This document shows positions 57,981 to 64,000 of a stretch of DNA of 64,000 bases, one piece after another. Origin of the DNA: Alistipes sp. Its GTDB lineage: Bacteria > Bacteroidota > Bacteroidia > Bacteroidales > Rikenellaceae. Numbering within the stretch: the stretch's first letter is position 1; each line of letters begins with the position of its first letter. The DNA is taken from contig JAITWH010000039.1 of the NCBI GenBank assembly GCA_031285405.1, positions 1 to 64,000 of the forward strand. Direction: 5' to 3'. A program made the translations under genes and the position numbers. The notes under the pieces are model-generated. The model had not been told where the DNA came from and did not search any database. It worked only from the letters and a program-made list of their open reading frames with translations.

Positions 57981-58643
57981 TCATTTCATCGGATCACGCT
58001 CGTCGACTTCATCAACAGATATTCCTTTGTGTCTAAAATAAACATCACGAATCATTACGCCGATCATATTCCCGTAAAATATGAGTGGATTGCCATTCCT
58101 AAAAGCATAATTCTTTATTTCGTCAAGGTCTTCTGTACCAAAAAAGCTATTCAACGAAACACTCGCTGTGTCAATACAGAACTGCTGTATATCATAAGCA
58201 TTCCTTAAGGAGGATTTAGGAAGGTTTGAATCAAGATAATTGGATATTTTGTCCCAATTACGTTCAATCCTCTCTTCCAATTCCATTTCAATAGCCAGTT
58301 TTTTACCGAAATCAGTCAAAGATATTGGACTATGAGCCTGCACCGTCGGATTTGGGTTGTCTTTTTTCATCAAAATATCTATGGTACCACGGATGTAGGA
58401 CACATCTCTGTTTATACCGTCAATCTTGTCTTCAAATTTCCCCATTTTTTCTTTATGAGCACCATGCTCTATATTGAACTTACTCGTATGCTTTGTAACA
58501 AAATGGATTAGCCATCCTGCCAAGATCATTACACCAAGGATAAAGGCGAACGAGCCCATAGGGCTCCCAAGTACCTCTCTAATAAAAGTCACGGCCGACA
58601 CAGGATCACCCTGCAGTGGAATATGTACAAGCATGGTAGTCAT
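57981..58643 (-). CDS. AT-rich membrane-anchored protein of unknown function
   Basis: About 220 residues from ATG 58643 (MTTMLVHIP), with a membrane segment near residues 30-48 (FAFILGVMILAGWLIHFV), then a short coiled coil (HKEKMGKFEDKIDGINRDVSYIRGTIDILM) and a soluble C-terminal domain (about 105-220). A longer TTG-started reading to 58700 exists but would run past the likely promoter boxes. Much lower GC and different codon use from its neighbours, two tandem terminators, and a place between phage-type genes point to horizontal acquisition, perhaps a prophage accessory or defence gene. No family recognised. Confidence 0.55.
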   Translation of the reverse strand: MTTMLVHIPLQGDPVSAVTFIREVLGSPMGSFAFILGVMILAGWLIHFVTKHTSKFNIEHGAHKEKMGKFEDKIDGINRDVSYIRGTIDILMKKDNPNPTVQAHSPISLTDFGKKLAIEMELEERIERNWDKISNYLDSNLPKSSLRNAYDIQQFCIDTASVSLNSFFGTEDLDEIKNYAFRNGNPLIFYGNMIGVMIRDVYFRHKGISVDEVDERDPMK

Positions 58644-58700
58644 AGTTCTGTTGTTTAGGGTGTGTAAAGATACAAAAAACTTCTCTAAATCGGAGCGCAA

Positions 58701-58842
58701 AGGTAAAGTATTTTCTCAAAAATGCCAAAGTATTTTTCATGGTTTAGGAGTATAACGTTTGTAACTGTGGTTTTATTACGCCCCACAGCGTATGCGGTAA
58801 ACAATATATCAAAGAGCGTGCCTTAGTTGACCACATCGGAGA
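58701..58842. other. AT-rich gap in the prophage remnant
   Basis: 142 nt of low-GC non-coding DNA. It contains GTTTGTAACTGTGGTTTTAT; no gene or clear promoter. Confidence 0.35.
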
Positions 58843-59388
58843 TTATCTCAAGTGCAAAACCTGCTGTCGATTACGACCGGTTCGGTAGGATAGGTGGAGC
58901 CAGGAGTAGTTGCGCTCGTCTATCAGTTGGTCGAAAATTAGTTGGGGTTTGGGTGGGGTTTCGGGTAGTGGTTCAGGGTTTGCGGCGGTGAGGTCGACGC
59001 GACTGGATTGCTTCGTCGCTGCGCTTCTCGCAATGACGAGCGGAGGGCGATTCGGAGGCGATTTTGGAGGTGGGCTGAGGCCGGCGGCGGCGACTATCAT
59101 ATTGAATAGCAGTCTGTTGCCGGCGCGTGAGCCGGTGGTGATGTCGGCGGCCTCGCCGGTCAGGTGTTGCGATCGCGCCGCGCCGCCCACAGCGCGATTC
59201 AGCGCCGGGCTGCGGTAGCCGCTGTTGACTGTCAGGGGCGCGTCCCACAGTTCGCGAACGGGGTCTAACAGCTTTTCGGTCAGTGTGTTGAGCCGTGCCT
59301 CGGTGTCGGCCGGCGGGGTGTTGTCGATGCCCTGCTGCGCGGCGGTCGCGCTGGCGAACAATTCGTTGAGGGTGAAGTACTTGGACAT
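58843..59388 (-). CDS. M15-type peptidase/endolysin with a repeat-derived insert
   Basis: Protein of 181 residues of the YcbK/peptidase M15 type used as phage endolysins in Bacteroidetes: KYFTLNELFAS, NSGYRSPALNRAVGG, zinc motif SQHLTGEAAD, and the C-terminal WLHLSYR with the third ligand. Between LFNMIVAAAG and LIFDQLIDERNYSW about 45 residues are inserted. Part of this insert (V-I-A-R-S-A-A-T-K-Q-S-S) is the translation of a CATTGCGAG...GAAGCAATCCAG repeat (59007-59036). The catalytic motifs are kept. It probably formed a lysis cassette with the two genes downstream. Confidence 0.75.
   Translation of the reverse strand: MSKYFTLNELFASATAAQQGIDNTPPADTEARLNTLTEKLLDPVRELWDAPLTVNSGYRSPALNRAVGGAARSQHLTGEAADITTGSRAGNRLLFNMIVAAAGLSPPPKSPPNRPPLVIARSAATKQSSRVDLTAANPEPLPETPPKPQLIFDQLIDERNYSWLHLSYRTGRNRQQVLHLR
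59003..59037 (-). repeat. CATTGCGAG...GAAGCAATCCAG element inside the endolysin gene
   Basis: CTGGATTGCTTCGTCGCTGC then GCTTCTCGCAATGAC on the plus strand. Related copies are intergenic at 33741-33774 and 36522-36548. It is read in frame without a stop. Confidence 0.8.
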
Positions 59389-59394
59389 GGTTAA

Positions 59395-59465
59395 TTGAAA
59401 ATTGAAAGTTGAAAATTGGGCGGAACGCCGCCGGCGATTTTAGCTACGCGATAATTAATTGAAAA
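59395..59465. repeat. TTGAAAA repeat with a GCCGGAACGCCGGC variant
   Basis: TTGAAAATTGAAAGTTGAAA (59395-59417) followed by GGGCGGAACGCCGCCGGCGA then TTTTAGCTACGCG (59418-59450) and AATTAATTGAAAAC. Confidence 0.85.
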
Positions 59466-59858
59466 CTAAGATGTTAAAAACTAAAAAATGTGAAAAGATC
59501 GCAAATGCCGCAGTGGCGACTGCGAATCAAAGAATTCTTTGGGCGAGCACGCGGCCGCATGCTCAAAAACCGGTTCGCGGCAAATATACAACAGGGATCT
59601 CTGAATAAAGTTGCCCCAAATCGGGACTCTATTTTCAGCGGATTTTTCAGTAATCGGGGCTGTGGGCATGTTTCAGCATGAATTGCTCTGAAAAAAATCT
59701 TGAAAAATTTTTATTTTTCTTCGAAAAATCGCAGATATTTTCTCTTTTCACGTCGGGATCGCTACGCAACGTGTATTTCGAGTTTGCTAAGCAAACTCGT
59801 CAGCACGACGCCGCCCCCAGCGGCGGGCTGCGGCTACGCGGAAAAATCGAAAATAAAA
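59466..59858. other. Gap of about 390 nt with no supported gene
   Basis: Only short ORFs (for example 63 codons at 59490-59681) with no family resemblance. It contains a minus-strand TATATTTG box (59581-59588) that could serve the endolysin gene, a T-rich stretch near 59700-59750, and a 21-bp palindrome (59779-59799). Confidence 0.4.
59779..59799. repeat. 21-bp palindrome CGAGTTTGCT/AAGCAAACTCG
   Basis: CGAGTTTGCT followed by its reverse complement, no loop. Its core AGTTTGC/GCAAACT also occurs in the inverted duplication at the rpoC end (48446-48462). Confidence 0.7.
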
Positions 59859-59890
59859 TTTGGAATTACGGAGAGGAAGTGTTACATTTG
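59859..59890 (+). promoter_or_regulatory. Promoter of rpmB-rpmG-DUF4295
   Basis: TTTG (59859-59862), a 20-nt spacer and TACATTTG (59883-59890), 25 nt before the rpmB ATG. Confidence 0.8.
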
Positions 59891-59915
59891 CAGGCTCAAA
59901 TTATGCACACAGAAA

Positions 59916-60149
59916 ATGAGAATTTGCGAAATCACAGGTAAAACAGCGCTCACGGGGAACAATGTCTCCCACTCGAACGCAAAGACCAAGCGACGCTTCA
60001 ATCCGAATCTGAAGATCAAGCGTTTTTGGTCGGAACAGGAGGGCCGGTGGATCACCCTGAAGGTGTCCGCGGCCGGTATGAAAAACATCAACACCCTGGG
60101 TCTCGACGCCGCGCTCAAAACGGCCGTCGCGCCCCGTAAACTCTATTAA
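59916..60149 (+). CDS. rpmB: 50S ribosomal protein L28
   Basis: Protein of 77 residues: [31 protein letters not shown] and a C-terminal [12 protein letters not shown]. The start at 59916 is the family N-terminus; a longer upstream reading is spurious. rpmG follows after 5 nt. Confidence 0.96.
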   Translation: MRICEITGKTALTGNNVSHSNAKTKRRFNPNLKIKRFWSEQEGRWITLKVSAAGMKNINTLGLDAALKTAVAPRKLY

Positions 60150-60154
60150 GTCAG

Positions 60155-60337
60155 ATGGCAAAGAAAGAAGTCAGAGTTCAGGTCATTCTGGAATGCACCG
60201 AACAGCGGGAGAGCGGCGTGCCGGGCATGTCTCGCTACATCACCACCAAAAACAAAAAGAACACACCCGAACGGCTCGAACGCCGCAAGTACAATCCGTA
60301 CCTGAAAAAGGTGACCGTTCATCGTGAAATCAAGTAA
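60155..60337 (+). CDS. rpmG: 50S ribosomal protein L33
   Basis: Protein of 60 residues: [39 protein letters not shown] and [14 protein letters not shown]. Lacks the zinc-binding CxxC pairs of the C+ form, so it is the zinc-free type. Confidence 0.96.
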   Translation: MAKKEVRVQVILECTEQRESGVPGMSRYITTKNKKNTPERLERRKYNPYLKKVTVHREIK

Positions 60338-60355
60338 TCTCGGAGGACTCACAAG

Positions 60356-60514
60356 ATGGCAAAGAAAGTAGTCGCAACGCTCAAAACAGCAGGCGCAGGG
60401 AAAAATTTTACAAAGTGCATTAAAATGGTCAAGAGCGACAAGTCGGGCTCGTACGCCTTCAAAGAGGAGGTGCTGCCCAACGACCAGATCGCCGAATTCT
60501 GGAAAAAGAAGTAA
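60356..60514 (+). CDS. DUF4295 small ribosome-cluster protein
   Basis: Protein of 52 residues (MAKKVVATLKTAGAGKNFTK...NDQIAEFWKKK). DUF4295 proteins are nearly confined to Bacteroidetes and always sit behind rpmB-rpmG, suggesting a ribosome-associated role. A GGAGG lies 13 nt before the ATG, unusual in this phylum. Confidence 0.92.
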   Translation: MAKKVVATLKTAGAGKNFTKCIKMVKSDKSGSYAFKEEVLPNDQIAEFWKKK

Positions 60515-60603
60515 CTCTTTTTTCGGCGGGGCTCGGGAGTTTTGTCTGTCGCTTCACTTCGCGGCGAGGACTCGAAACTTCAGACTTCGGACTATTTTAA
60601 TAC

Positions 60604-60633
60604 AAAAAGCGCACCCCAGAGGGTGCGCTTTTT
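60604..60633 (+). terminator. Intrinsic terminator after DUF4295
   Basis: AAAAAGCGCACCC-caga-GGGTGCGCTTTTT; perfect 13-bp stem including the A/T ends. Confidence 0.92.
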
Positions 60634-60776
60634 GTATCTATATATTTGGGTAACAGCGAGATGAAGTGGGGTTTGGCGATTTTTTTATCATTCTCGCTGA
60701 TTATTGGTGTCGCAAATTTGGATGTTCCTGTTTTTGTTACTAACTTGCCTTCTGTTAAACCTCACAGCAAACGATT

Positions 60777-61736
60777 ATGAACAAGACAATCAGATTTTTC
60801 GGGGCGCTGGCGGCGGGCATGGCTGTTGTGACGGCGGGGATATTGCTGACTAAAGGGATGTTGTCGCCGGAAGGAGTCGTAGAAGCCGCAGGAGCGGGAA
60901 TAGCGGAGGGAACGGAGCCGCCGGAGGGCATACGCCTGCTGAGTCAGCTTTTTTACACATTATACTACTTCATCCCAGCCATCGCCGTGCTGGTGGCGGA
61001 GAGGGAGGGGTTCGGGGCGATGCTGCGGAAGTATCGCGTAGGCTTTCGGGAGATCGACTGGCGACGGGCGCTGACGTTCGTTTTGGCAACGGCTTTGGTG
61101 CTGCCGCTTCTGCACACACTGTGCGTGTGGGCGGCGGGCAACCTGTTGCACATCGAACAGTTTGGGCGGGTCGCAATCCCGAGCGGGGAGTACGACCTCT
61201 TCGGGATAGCGATGTCAGACAACATGCTCGTCAGGGGGCTGTCGATCTACATCCGGGGTGTAGCCTTTGCGCTCCTTGCCGGCCTGACCTTCAACATGTT
61301 GTTCGCCCTTGGCGGCGAGGTCGGATGGCGCGGATTTCTCGGGCGGCACCTTAGCATGAGCCCCGCGAAAAGAGACATCGCCACGGGGCTGATTTGGGGA
61401 ACGTGGCATCTGCCGATTGCGCTGATCGGCCGTGTCGGGGCCATGCCTGCGATAGAGATAGTGGGCGCGGTGGGCGCGACGTACATCAACTTCGTCATCC
61501 TGTCGTTCCTGCTCGACATGGCGCTCGAAAGGGGACGTTCGCTGTTCGTTCCGGCGGCGGTCTACGGCGTTTATATCTCCTCGTCGCTCACTTCTCTCCT
61601 CGACATACACTCGCAGGCGCCACTTGCAGGCACCAACAGCGTGGTGGGAGTGGTCTCACTTGCAATACTTTACGCCCTGCTGCGGTGTTGCTACACGAGT
61701 CGCCGAACGATCTCGTCGGAGTTGCCGGGAAGGTAA
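60777..61736 (+). CDS. CPBP-family intramembrane protease homologue
   Basis: Protein of 319 residues with about eight membrane segments. Motif 1 is GEVGWRGFLGRHL where active CPBP (Abi/CAAX) proteases usually have EExxWRG; the first Glu is Gly here. Motif 2 (LIWGTWHLP) keeps the metal His. It may be active with one Glu or be a non-catalytic member. Roles in the family include peptide maturation and immunity; no bacteriocin genes are nearby. Its 3' end overlaps the convergent ddh gene by 46 bp. Confidence 0.8.
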   Translation: MNKTIRFFGALAAGMAVVTAGILLTKGMLSPEGVVEAAGAGIAEGTEPPEGIRLLSQLFYTLYYFIPAIAVLVAEREGFGAMLRKYRVGFREIDWRRALTFVLATALVLPLLHTLCVWAAGNLLHIEQFGRVAIPSGEYDLFGIAMSDNMLVRGLSIYIRGVAFALLAGLTFNMLFALGGEVGWRGFLGRHLSMSPAKRDIATGLIWGTWHLPIALIGRVGAMPAIEIVGAVGATYINFVILSFLLDMALERGRSLFVPAAVYGVYISSSLTSLLDIHSQAPLAGTNSVVGVVSLAILYALLRCCYTSRRTISSELPGR

Positions 61737-62632
61737 TCGATCGGGGCGAGTTCGATGGTGGTGCGGGCGCCGAAACTGCCTCGCGCACAGAGACGCACCG
61801 CCGCGCGGGCCGACGACACCAAAAACTGCGCCGTGAGCGCCGGATTGAGGATGCGCATCGAAAACTCGAACTTTTGCCCGGCCGTGCGACCCGCGTTCTG
61901 CGTAGCACAATTCGCCGCCGGCGTTCCGGCTTCACGCACAATGTGTACCCCATGCGTCATGTCGACCAGCGCGGCGACGTCGGGCACGTGGGTCACGCTC
62001 ACCTCGTCGCGCACGAAATAGGGGTCGGCCTTGATCGCCGCGGCCACCTCCTCGAAGTCGGCGCCATCCGCCAGCTCGATGTAGACCTCTCGCCGATGCA
62101 CGCCGCCGCCCACCGGAATGGTCATCGACAGCGCCTCACGCACCCCCTCCACAGCCCTCGCGGCGACAGTGTGGCCCATCGACATTCCCGGCCCGAAGTC
62201 GGTGTGGGTCGTGCCCGTCGGCGCACACGCCTCCATGAGCGCGCGCACCACCGAGTCGCTGCCCGGATCCCAACCCGCCGAGACGACAGCCACGGCGCTG
62301 TGTCGACGCGCGATCGCGTCCAACCTTCCGCGCATGTCGGCGATCTCGGGGTGGATGTCGAAGCTGTCGACGGTGCAGATGCCGCGCTCCAGAATCGCCG
62401 CCGCCGTCACCTCGACCCTCCGCGAGGGGGCGCACACCACCGCCACGTCGACGTCGGCGAGGGTCGCGATGTTGTCCGTTATTATGTATCGCGCGAGTTC
62501 GGCGGGCCCCGACGCCCGCGCGTCGCGCCGCACCACCCCCGCAACCTCGAAGTCGGGAGCCGCCTCAAGCGCCTCCAACACGAATCGTCCTATGTTGCCG
62601 TAACCTATTACAGCCGCTCTGATTTTTGTCAT
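61691..62632 (-). CDS. ddh: meso-Diaminopimelate D-dehydrogenase with an in-frame element insert
   Basis: NADPH enzyme making meso-DAP directly from tetrahydrodipicolinate, a one-step route to peptidoglycan and lysine precursors. 313 residues from ATG 62632: Rossmann motif AAVIGYGNIGRFV, VSAGWDPGSDSV, GMSMGHTVAARA, MTIPVGGGVHRR and ALTAQFLVSSARA. In the C-terminal part, between HGVHIVRE and GRTAGQKFEFSMRI, lie about 12 extra residues (A-G-T-P-A-A-N-C-A-T-Q-N) encoded by the element (61896-61930). They are in a different reading frame of the element from galE/mtaB. Works with lysA at the other end of the window. Confidence 0.93.
   Translation of the reverse strand: MTKIRAAVIGYGNIGRFVLEALEAAPDFEVAGVVRRDARASGPAELARYIITDNIATLADVDVAVVCAPSRRVEVTAAAILERGICTVDSFDIHPEIADMRGRLDAIARRHSAVAVVSAGWDPGSDSVVRALMEACAPTGTTHTDFGPGMSMGHTVAARAVEGVREALSMTIPVGGGVHRREVYIELADGADFEEVAAAIKADPYFVRDEVSVTHVPDVAALVDMTHGVHIVREAGTPAANCATQNAGRTAGQKFEFSMRILNPALTAQFLVSSARAAVRLCARGSFGARTTIELAPIDYLPGNSDEIVRRLV
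61896..61930 (-). repeat. Element inserted in frame in ddh
   Basis: TTCTGCGTAGCACAATTCGC followed by CGCCGGCGTTCCGGC on the plus strand. Read on the minus strand in the second open frame as A-G-T-P-A-A-N-C-A-T-Q. Confidence 0.87.
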
Positions 62633-62636
62633 ACTG

Positions 62637-62667
62637 CAAAGATAAAAAATCTGCCATGAATCGCAAA
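62637..62667 (-). promoter_or_regulatory. ddh promoter placed against the start codon
   Basis: Minus strand: TTTG (62664-62667), a 19-nt spacer and TATCTTTG (62637-62644). Only 4 nt separate the box from the ATG at 62632, so a leaderless mRNA is predicted. Confidence 0.6.
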
Positions 62668-62695
62668 AAAAGCGCCCCAAGAATGGGGCGCTTTT
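62668..62695 (-). terminator. Intrinsic terminator of the lipoprotein gene
   Basis: On the minus strand AAAAGCGCCCC-attctt-GGGGCGCTTTT with more T following. It lies 16 nt after the lipoprotein gene and adjoins the ddh promoter. Confidence 0.9.
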
Positions 62696-62711
62696 CAATA
62701 TGTAATGTTCT

Positions 62712-63182
62712 TCAATGCATCAGCCCGTAGACCGACTCTTCGGAGATTGTAAGCGTGTACGTCGCATTCCACCTGTCCGTCTGTTCATAATTCCAGTATT
62801 TTTTAAGCCACAAATCACCGGAAACGGTAGATGACCATCTGACAAGCGAGACATATGACCCCCAGAAATCGTTGGTCAGAACACTTTGATAGTCAAAGAA
62901 ATTCAGAGCCTCCTTGCCCTCAAGACCAACGTATACTCTGAATAGAACCGTCTGGTTGGGTGGGATAACAACTCTGTGAAAATTATTTATGGTCACCGAA
63001 TCCGGCAGCACATGCTGACTTTTTGACGTCGGGCCTGTGATCTCAAACTCCTCATCCAGCTGATTATCAACGTAAACGTAATGCTTGCCGTAGCTTTGCT
63101 GCGGTTCATTGGCATTAACGTCCGGATTTTTGTCGCAGCCGATGAGGAACAAAAGAACGAATGTGTAAATGGCATATTTCAT
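62712..63182 (-). CDS. Small lipoprotein of unknown function
   Basis: Protein of 156 residues with a lipobox (LLFLIGC, Cys16). The rest is beta-rich (HYVYVDNQLDEEFEI, HRVVIPPNQTVLFRVYV, WNATYTLTISEESV). Lower GC than its neighbours, suggesting an accessory gene. Followed by a good terminator. Family not recognised. Confidence 0.6.
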   Translation of the reverse strand: MKYAIYTFVLLFLIGCDKNPDVNANEPQQSYGKHYVYVDNQLDEEFEITGPTSKSQHVLPDSVTINNFHRVVIPPNQTVLFRVYVGLEGKEALNFFDYQSVLTNDFWGSYVSLVRWSSTVSGDLWLKKYWNYEQTDRWNATYTLTISEESVYGLMH

Positions 63183-63188
63183 GGCTCA

Positions 63189-63383
63189 CTAATCGCTAAT
63201 GGTTAACGTGGTTACATAGAATTCAGGCTTCCCCGCGATCCAGCCTTCGACATCTCCAACTCGATCAATTTTTATTTTTCTTAGAAAAACATTTGACTGG
63301 GCATCGGGATTCCTGTATGGGTTGTAAACATAGCCGCCTTCCTGATTGGACAATCTACCATACGGATCAACCTTACGAACCAT
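63189..63383 (-). pseudogene. Fragment of a second small protein, possibly frameshifted
   Basis: ORF of 64 residues (VRKVDPYGRLSNQEGG...GKPEFYVTTLTISD) ending 6 nt before the lipoprotein gene. Forty nt upstream, in the +1 frame, a better start exists (ATG at 63423: M-K-K-T-I-H-Y-R-T-Q-M-D-V-Y). It runs into a stop just after the overlap. Either the real gene is the short ORF or one base change split an older gene. Confidence 0.35.
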
Positions 63384-63504
63384 ATACGTCCATTTGAGTT
63401 CGATAATGAATGGTTTTCTTCATGGAAAGTTGGTTGATTAAATTATTTTTCGGCACCATTGCCGCCCGAAAGATAAACACCATTTTGCAAATCTCCAAAT
63501 AAAA
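63384..63504. other. Short AT-rich gap before the Bat gene end
   Basis: Holds the alternative start region described for the fragment and no repeat arm. No terminator recognised. Confidence 0.3.
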
Positions 63505-64000
63505 TCAGCGATGGCGGCCGGAACGTCGCCGTTGCGACTCTGGCAGGGCCCAGCAGCAGACGAGGCAGAGCAGGGCGGCGACTAAGGGCACGCCGTAGTG
63601 CTCGTTGTACTCCTCGAACATGGTGGCGGTGAACTCGCGCGCCTCCGTCTCGCCGATCCGCGCGACGATCTCCGACAGCCCCACGCTCTGGCCCGTCGAA
63701 CGAATGTAGGCGCCGCCGGTGGCGAGGGCGATGCGCTGGAGCGACGCCTCGTCGAGTTTCGAGACCACCATCTCGCCCTCGTCGTCGCGAATGAAGTCGC
63801 CGGCGATGCTGATGGGGGCCCCCTCGGGCGTGCCGATGCCGATGGTGTGGATCGTGATTCCGCGCGCGGCGGCGCGTTCGGCGGCGGAGAAGGGGTCGTC
63901 CTCGTGGTTCTCGCCGTCGGTGATCAGAATGATGGCGCGGCTCCCCTCGCTGTCGCTCGAAAAACCGGCGGCGGCCATGTCGATCGCAGCGCCGATGGCC
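63505..64000 (-). CDS. VWA-domain protein, BatB-like, partial (5' end outside the window)
   Basis: C-terminal 165 residues of a von Willebrand A protein. The frame is open to the window edge (A-I-G-A-A-I-D-M-A-A-A-G-F). The VWA part shows AIILITDGENHEDDP and ITIHTIGIGTPEG; then LDEASLQRIALATGGAYIRST and a C-terminal membrane segment (VPLVAALLCLVCCWALP), as in BatA/BatB of the Bacteroides aerotolerance operon. The final ESQRRRSGRHR is encoded by DNA resembling a degenerate GCCGGAAC element. Confidence 0.85.
   Translation of the reverse strand, partial: AIGAAIDMAAAGFSSDSEGSRAIILITDGENHEDDPFSAAERAAARGITIHTIGIGTPEGAPISIAGDFIRDDEGEMVVSKLDEASLQRIALATGGAYIRSTGQSVGLSEIVARIGETEAREFTATMFEEYNEHYGVPLVAALLCLVCCWALPESQRRRSGRHR

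Noticed and set aside
59490-59681. 63-codon ORF in the gap before rpmB
   Set aside because: No recognisable motif, no promoter of its own, and composition like the surrounding non-coding DNA.

Overview
The window is a stretch of Bacteroidales chromosome, probably Rikenellaceae/Alistipes-like. Coding DNA is high GC and intergenic DNA is AT-rich. Promoters match the Bacteroidetes sigma-A pattern (TTG, about 19-21 nt, TAnnTTTG) and genes mostly lack Shine-Dalgarno sequences. Lineage-typical genes are present: DUF4295 next to rpmB-rpmG, FloA with NfeD, LptF/G of about 490 residues, a DUF6808-like phage protein, and a Bat-type VWA protein at the right edge. The lineage call is inference; no 16S gene is in the window.

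Layout. 0.4-4.3 kb: lysA facing an operon of an ACT-domain protein, an acidic repeat protein and rsmI. 4.5-7.9 kb: DUF389 membrane protein, LpxL-like acyltransferase and GT2 glycosyltransferase in an overlapping operon. 8-11.3 kb: a FabH-like synthase divergent from a head-GIN adhesin-like protein, then a membrane-tethered TPR-HTH regulator and tRNA-Gln. 11.5-18.4 kb (minus strand): meaB, a zincin-like lipoprotein, an outer-membrane protein, then serC-serA with a DUF1015 gene. 18.7-21.6 kb: yicC, a gmk-nadD-TPR gene fusion and a DUF3109 protein. 22-23.2 kb: mtaB. 23.3-28.6 kb: metal ABC permease, LptF/G permease and ribBA, a Bro-N gene flanked by a 12-bp direct repeat, and fmt. 28.8-33.6 kb: trkH, a SPOR-like exported protein, nfeD and floA. 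34.1-48.4 kb: the translation/transcription cluster tRNA-Thr, tRNA-Tyr, tRNA-Gly, tuf, tRNA-Trp, secE, nusG, rplKAJL, rpoB and rpoC. 48.7-57.1 kb (minus strand): leuA-leuC-leuD-leuB, an ABC-2 exporter pair and galE. 57.2-59.4 kb: a small prophage-type lysis remnant with an AT-rich gene. 59.9-64 kb: rpmB-rpmG-DUF4295, a CPBP protease homologue, ddh, small lipoproteins and a partial Bat VWA gene.

The striking feature is the repeats. Almost every intergenic gap holds short-period (about 7-8 bp) tandem repeats of one of four kinds (ATCATGA, GGTTAGT/GATTAGT, TTGAAAA, AATTAAG). They are often arranged as long inverted repeats around shared core modules (GCTACGCA, GTGCTTCGCAC, CTGCGGC/GCCGCAG). One core module, consensus GCCGGAACGCCGGC followed by GGCGATTTTAGCTACGCA, also sits in frame inside at least five protein genes (galE, mtaB, DUF3109, ddh, DUF6808-like). 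It is read there in the two sense frames that lack a stop. This resembles the coding-invading palindromic elements of Rickettsia. The short-period repeats also supply the stop codons or last residues of several genes.

Other points for follow-up. rpoB carries an in-frame amber codon at a position where relatives appear to have serine. Two 32-nt-period arrays of four 18-nt palindromes occur, one with a good promoter and a terminator-like last unit. Inverted duplications lie at the 3' ends of fmt, leuC and rpoC. A multi-hairpin structure lies between two tRNAs. Family assignments come from reading the sequence and recalling the families; no database search was run.
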